NCBI GenBank assembly: GCA_963789355.1
Contig: CAWBKK010000002.1
Location: forward strand, 496,001-560,000
DNA: 64,000 nt
Direction of reading: 5' to 3'
Source of the DNA: Gaiellasilicea sp963789355
Lineage (GTDB): Bacteria > Actinomycetota > Thermoleophilia > Gaiellales > Gaiellaceae
The translations under genes were made by a program, and so were the position numbers. Under the pieces are notes generated by a model. The model had not been told where the DNA came from and searched no databases. It saw only the letters and a program-made list of their open reading frames with translations. The first letter of the stretch is position 1, and the number at the start of each line of letters is the position of its first letter. Shown piece by piece: positions 59,592 through 64,000 of the stretch.

Positions 59592-60731
59592 GTGACTCGC
59601 CGCGCCCTATTCCTGGCCAGGGAATACGCCTTCGAGGCGATCGCGGTCGTCGCGGTCGTGCTCACCCAGGGCGATGTCTGGACGACCGTCGAGGACAACC
59701 GCAACCGGCTCGCGGCGATCGCCCTCTTCACGGCCGGTGCGCTCCTCTTCCGGCGGCGGGCGCCCTTTGTCGCCCCTCTCGCCGTGGCGTCGGGCGCACT
59801 CGCGTTCTCGCTGCTCGACGCGGAGGCCGCCTACGGCACCGACACCATGTTCCTCGTCCTGATCCTGGCCTCCTGGGCAGCCGGCTCGCTGCTCGACGGC
59901 CGCCAGGCCGCAATCGCTCTCGCCGCTGTGCTCGCGGCGAGCTGGGCCGTCTTCATCCGCGCACCCGACGTCCCCTGGACGGAGCTGATCTGGGTCAGCT
60001 TCCCCCTCACCGGCACCTTCCTCCTGGCCGCCGCGTCGGCCAGGCATTCCGAGCGGGCCCGGCTTGCGGAGGAGCGGGTGGTGGAGACGGAGGAGGTCGC
60101 CCGGCGCGCGGTCGAGGACGAGCGCAGCCGGATCACCCGCGAGCTGCATGACGTGCTGGCTCATTCGGTCAGCGTCATGACCGTGCAGGCGAGCGCCGTC
60201 CGCCGTCTGCTCACACCCGAGCAGGAGCGCGAGCGCGAGGCGCTGATGACGGTCGAGGAGACCGGCCGCCAGGCGCTGGCGGAGATGCGCCGGCTGCTCG
60301 GGATCATGCGAACCGAGACGGAGCCTGCCGCGCTCGCGCCGCAGCCCGGCCTCGGCACCCTTCCGGAGCTCGTCGAGCAGGTGCGCCAGTCGGGCCTGCC
60401 GGTCGAGCTGACGGTCGAGGGGACGCCCGTGAAGCTTCCGGCCGGAGTCGACCTCTCCGCGTATCGGATCGTCCAGGAGGCTCTGACGAACACGCTCAAG
60501 CATGCTGGCCCGGCTCACGCGTGGGTGGCCGTCCGCTACGCCGGTGAGGATGTCGAGATCGAGGTGGCCAACGACGGGAAGAGCCAGAATGACGGCGACG
60601 GCGGCGGACACGGCCTCGTCGGCATGCGGGAGCGGGTCGCTCTGTGCGGCGGCGAGCTCGAGTCCGGGCCGCGCCCGGGCGGCGGCTTCCAGATCTCGGC
60701 GCGCCTGCCCGTCGCCGGAGGCGCGGCATGA
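59592..60731 (+). CDS. NarL-type sensor histidine kinase
   Basis: The 379-residue kinase has an N-terminal membrane part with about five helices (AIAVVAVVLTQGD, PLAVASGALAFSLL, FLVLILASWAAGSL, ALAAVLAASWAVFI). The HisKA_3 box RSRITRELHDVLAHSVSVMT carries the phosphorylated His, and the ATPase domain has IVQEALTNTLKHAG (N-box), VEIEVANDG and GLVGMRERVALCGG. The short extracytoplasmic loops suggest membrane sensing of envelope stress or drugs. GTG 59592 is chosen because TACCGT lies 6 bases upstream; ATG 59556 would add 12 residues. The response regulator overlaps its stop. Confidence 0.93.
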   Translation: MTRRALFLAREYAFEAIAVVAVVLTQGDVWTTVEDNRNRLAAIALFTAGALLFRRRAPFVAPLAVASGALAFSLLDAEAAYGTDTMFLVLILASWAAGSLLDGRQAAIALAAVLAASWAVFIRAPDVPWTELIWVSFPLTGTFLLAAASARHSERARLAEERVVETEEVARRAVEDERSRITRELHDVLAHSVSVMTVQASAVRRLLTPEQEREREALMTVEETGRQALAEMRRLLGIMRTETEPAALAPQPGLGTLPELVEQVRQSGLPVELTVEGTPVKLPAGVDLSAYRIVQEALTNTLKHAGPAHAWVAVRYAGEDVEIEVANDGKSQNDGDGGGHGLVGMRERVALCGGELESGPRPGGGFQISARLPVAGGAA

Positions 60732-61402
60732 CGGTTCGCGTAATGATCGTCGACGACCAGGCCCTCGTCCGCGCCGGCTTCAAGATGATCCTCGAGTCGG
60801 AGCCGGAGATCGAGATCGTCGGTGAGGCCGAGGACGGGCTCCAGGCGGTCGAGGCCGCTCGCGAGCTGCAGCCGGACGTCGTCCTGATGGACATCCGGAT
60901 GCCGAACCTGGACGGGCTCGAGGCGACGCGCAGGATCCTGGACGCCCCGGGCGCCGCGCCCCGGATCCTGATGCTGACGACATTCGACCTGGACGAGTAC
61001 GTCTACGAGGCGCTGCGGGCGGGCGCGAGCGGCTTCATGCTCAAGGACACGCCGCCGGAGCAGCTCGTGGCCGCGATCCACGTCGTCGCGTCGGGGGACG
61101 CGCTTCTCTCGCCGGCAATCACGAAGCGGGTGATCGAGGAGTTCATCCGCCGCCCGCCGAGCACGATCGCGACGGCGCCGTCGCCGAAGGTCGCCGAGTT
61201 GACCGCGCGCGAGCTCGAGGTGCTCGGCTTCATGGCCCGCGGGCTCTCGAACGCCGAGATCGCCAGGGATCTCTTCGTCAGCGAGACGACGGTGAAGACG
61301 CACGTGGCGCGGATCCTGATGAAGCTCGGCCTGCGCGACCGCGTCCAGGCCGTCGTCTTCGCGTACGAGACGGGGATCGTCGAGCCGGGCGGCGTCGCCT
61401 AG
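60728..61402 (+). CDS. NarL/LuxR-family response regulator
   Basis: The 224-residue regulator has a receiver domain (MIVDDQALVRAG acidic pocket, phosphorylated Asp in VVLMDIRMPNLDG, switch Thr in LMLTTFDLD, Lys in FMLKDTPPEQL) and a LuxR-type HTH (LTARELEVLGFMARGLSNAE, LFVSETTVKTHVARILMKLG). The ATG overlaps the kinase stop (ATGA). The likely target is the divergent FtsX/ABC exporter, by analogy with resistance modules; this is inference. It converges with the STAS gene by 4 bases. Confidence 0.95.
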   Translation: MTVRVMIVDDQALVRAGFKMILESEPEIEIVGEAEDGLQAVEAARELQPDVVLMDIRMPNLDGLEATRRILDAPGAAPRILMLTTFDLDEYVYEALRAGASGFMLKDTPPEQLVAAIHVVASGDALLSPAITKRVIEEFIRRPPSTIATAPSPKVAELTARELEVLGFMARGLSNAEIARDLFVSETTVKTHVARILMKLGLRDRVQAVVFAYETGIVEPGGVA

Positions 61403-61728
61403 GCCACGCGGCTCGTCGCCTCGCCCCAGCTCCGCACCACCGGCAGCAACCCTGTGAGGCCCGTGATCTCGAAGAGCCGGTGCACCTCCGGAGCCGCGTC
61501 CTCGGGAAGGAGCAGCAACAGCGGCCGCTCGTGCTTCTCGCAGTCGGCGAGCCCGTCCAGCAGCACCCCCATGATCGTCGGGTTGATGAAGGTCGCCCGG
61601 GTCAGGTCGACGACGAGCGGCTCCTCCGAGCCGAGGGCGGTGGCGAGATCCGAGCGGAGACGTGCCGCGGCGAAGGCGTCGGAGTCGCCGCGCAGGGTGA
61701 TGACGCTGAAGTCGGAGACGCCGCTCAC
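61399..61728 (-). CDS. STAS-domain anti-anti-sigma-like protein
   Basis: The 109-residue protein has a STAS fold: FSVITLRGDSDAFAAARLRS, EPLVVDLTRATFINPTIMGV and LLDGLADCEKHERPLLLLLP. In SpoIIAA-like anti-anti-sigma factors the segment after VDL reads TFIDSSGL with a phosphorylatable Ser; here it is TFINPTIM. The usual Ser is Pro, with only the adjacent Thr left. It may be an unregulated or non-sigma STAS protein. No partner kinase is adjacent. GTG 61728 gives the expected first strand. Confidence 0.82.
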   Translation of the reverse strand: MSGVSDFSVITLRGDSDAFAAARLRSDLATALGSEEPLVVDLTRATFINPTIMGVLLDGLADCEKHERPLLLLLPEDAAPEVHRLFEITGLTGLLPVVRSWGEATSRVA

Positions 61729-63120
61729 GGACTCAGCATTGCGCGTTCTCCTGATTTGAAACCGGGAAAAGCTGGACAGTTGTGAACCCTGGTCATCCGG
61801 AGCATGGCGCACCCCGTGGTCCTCTCGTACTCTCTCGGTGTGTCGATTCTCGTCGAGATCGCTGAGAAGGCCGACGTCTCGGTCGAGGGCGTCGTGCGCG
61901 TCCTCACTCGAGAGCCGGTCAGCGACGCGATCAAGGAGCGCGTCCTGGACGTCCTGGACGATCTCAGTCCCGAGCAGACCCGCGCCGTGCAGCGCTTCGC
62001 GCTCGCCGCACTCCACGATGTCCTGCCGCGCCCCGGCGAGCACCCGGACGTCGACCCGGATCAGGTCGTGCGCGAGCTTCCGGTCTTCAGTGCCGCTGCG
62101 CCCGAGCAGCTCCCGGCGACCGGCTCGGATGCCGCGCTCGTCCAGCTCAGCTCGGTCCTCGGCGAGCTCGCCGAGGCGGTCCGCGATCTTCGGCGCGAGA
62201 CGGACTCCGAGCGGCGCGAGCGGGTCGACGACCTTGCAGTCCTGATCGATCTGATCACGACCGGCTGGCAGGGACTGGACGCGCGGCTCGGCCGGATCGA
62301 GCGCCAGGTCAGCCGGCTCGAGCCTGGCCGCCGCGAGCCGCCCCCGGCACCGCTACGCGTCGCGCCGGTCGCCGTCGAGCCCGCGCCGATCCCCGCCGCG
62401 CCCGCCGCGCCCGCCGAGGTCGACGAGCCAGTCGAAGACATCGTGGTGCCCTTCGAGCCGGCGTCGAGCCCGTCGAGCCCGTCGAGCCGGAGTTCCCGCC
62501 GCCCGCTGCGTCCGGGAGACGCGACCGGCTGCCGGTCGTGGCGGCGCTCACACTCGTCACCGCCGCGATCGGGACGCTTGCGGTGCTCCAGCTCGCCTCG
62601 GGCGGGCCGGATCTCTCCAATCTCGTCTCGTCGCGTGAGCCGCCCGCGAAGCCGGCGGGCACAGGGACGTCGACGGTGACTCGACCGCAAGCGCCTCCGG
62701 CCGCCATGACGACGACGCACAGCCATCCGGCCGCGCAGCCGACGACCTCGAGCGTCCTCGGGACGACTGTTGCCGCACCGCGGCCGAAGCCTCCGGCGTC
62801 GACCGCCGCTTCGGCGACGAGCTCGCCGGCCCCGGCGGCGACCACGAGGCCCGCCCCGACGGCGACGAATCCGGCGGCCTTCCGGCCGACGCGCAACTGG
62901 ACCTGGGCCGCCGTTCCCGGCGCCGACTACTACCAGGTCGAGTTCAGCCGCGAGGGGAACATCTTCTACCGGGCCACGCCGACGGTGACCCGCCTGACGC
63001 TCCCGGACTCGCTCCTGTTCGTACCGGGCTCCTACCGCTGGGTCGTGCGCCCCGGCTTCGGCAAGCCTGCCGCGAAGAATCTGGGCGAGCCGAGTGTGAA
63101 CTTGCCCTTCACCGTCTCGT

Positions 63121-64000
<880 letters not shown>

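Overview
The window reads as chromosomal DNA of a very GC-rich actinobacterium. The gene set suggests a deep-branching class such as Thermoleophilia (Gaiella or Solirubrobacter-like), but that placement is inference. Supporting signs are the strong G/C third-position bias, a SigR/RsrA-type sigma/anti-sigma pair, an F420-type LLM oxidoreductase, an actinobacterial LytR_C protein and many GTG starts. I saw no tRNA, rRNA, CRISPR array, insertion sequence or phage gene. Genes are packed tightly and no stretch over 300 bases lacks a gene. The longest intergenic stretches are 34752-34976 (promoter, two hairpins, TPP riboswitch) and 55875-56093 (inverted repeat, terminator).

Layout. 0-3.4 kb: end of a methyltransferase, then a leftward operon of a Nudix/winged-helix (NrtR-type) regulator and two tandem MDR oxidoreductases, divergent from a small cupin. 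3.5-12 kb: signal peptidase I, a frameshifted lipoprotein, acetyl-CoA synthetase, a collagen-like secreted protein, M24 and M32 peptidases, an aldo/keto reductase and a secreted zincin-like protein. 12-18 kb: amidohydrolase, three-subunit molybdenum hydroxylase, cyclophilin lipoprotein, MobA-like nucleotidyltransferase and an HTH-LytR_C membrane protein. 18.6-25.6 kb: sigma/anti-sigma pair, then a leftward operon of carboxylate-amine ligase, FtsX-type permease, fused double ABC ATPase and HMA metallochaperone. 25.6-31 kb: patatin, HtrA protease, BolA, monothiol glutaredoxin, a proline-rich micropeptide and a second zincin. 31-38 kb: LLM oxidoreductase, aconitase, then a TPP riboswitch with a CytX-type transporter and a PfkB kinase. 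38-49 kb: PhzF and SixA (divergent), PadR with an ABC-2 exporter (divergent), TypA, PNPOx, a coupled operon (D-2-hydroxyacid dehydrogenase, GDSL lipoprotein, amidinotransferase family, ankyrin), DinB and a beta-lactamase-like protein. 49-64 kb: CHASE/PAS/GAF/GGDEF/HD-GYP protein, XRE-cupin regulator, Lon, HxlR, cupin, MacB-like exporter, NarL-type two-component system, STAS protein, an HTH-TM-Fn3 protein and the end of a MalK/UgpC-type ATPase.

Two window-wide patterns stand out. First, at least 22 genes carry a TANNNT hexamer ending 6-8 bases before the start codon, as expected for leaderless transcripts whose first base is the start codon; I used this to choose several starts. In four places the TAG stop of one gene is the first half of the next gene's -10 hexamer. 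Second, reading frames are clean from about 8 to 49 kb, but 49-64 kb has more than 20 frame breaks inside otherwise conserved genes. These look like sequence or assembly error, so genes there are annotated across the breaks.
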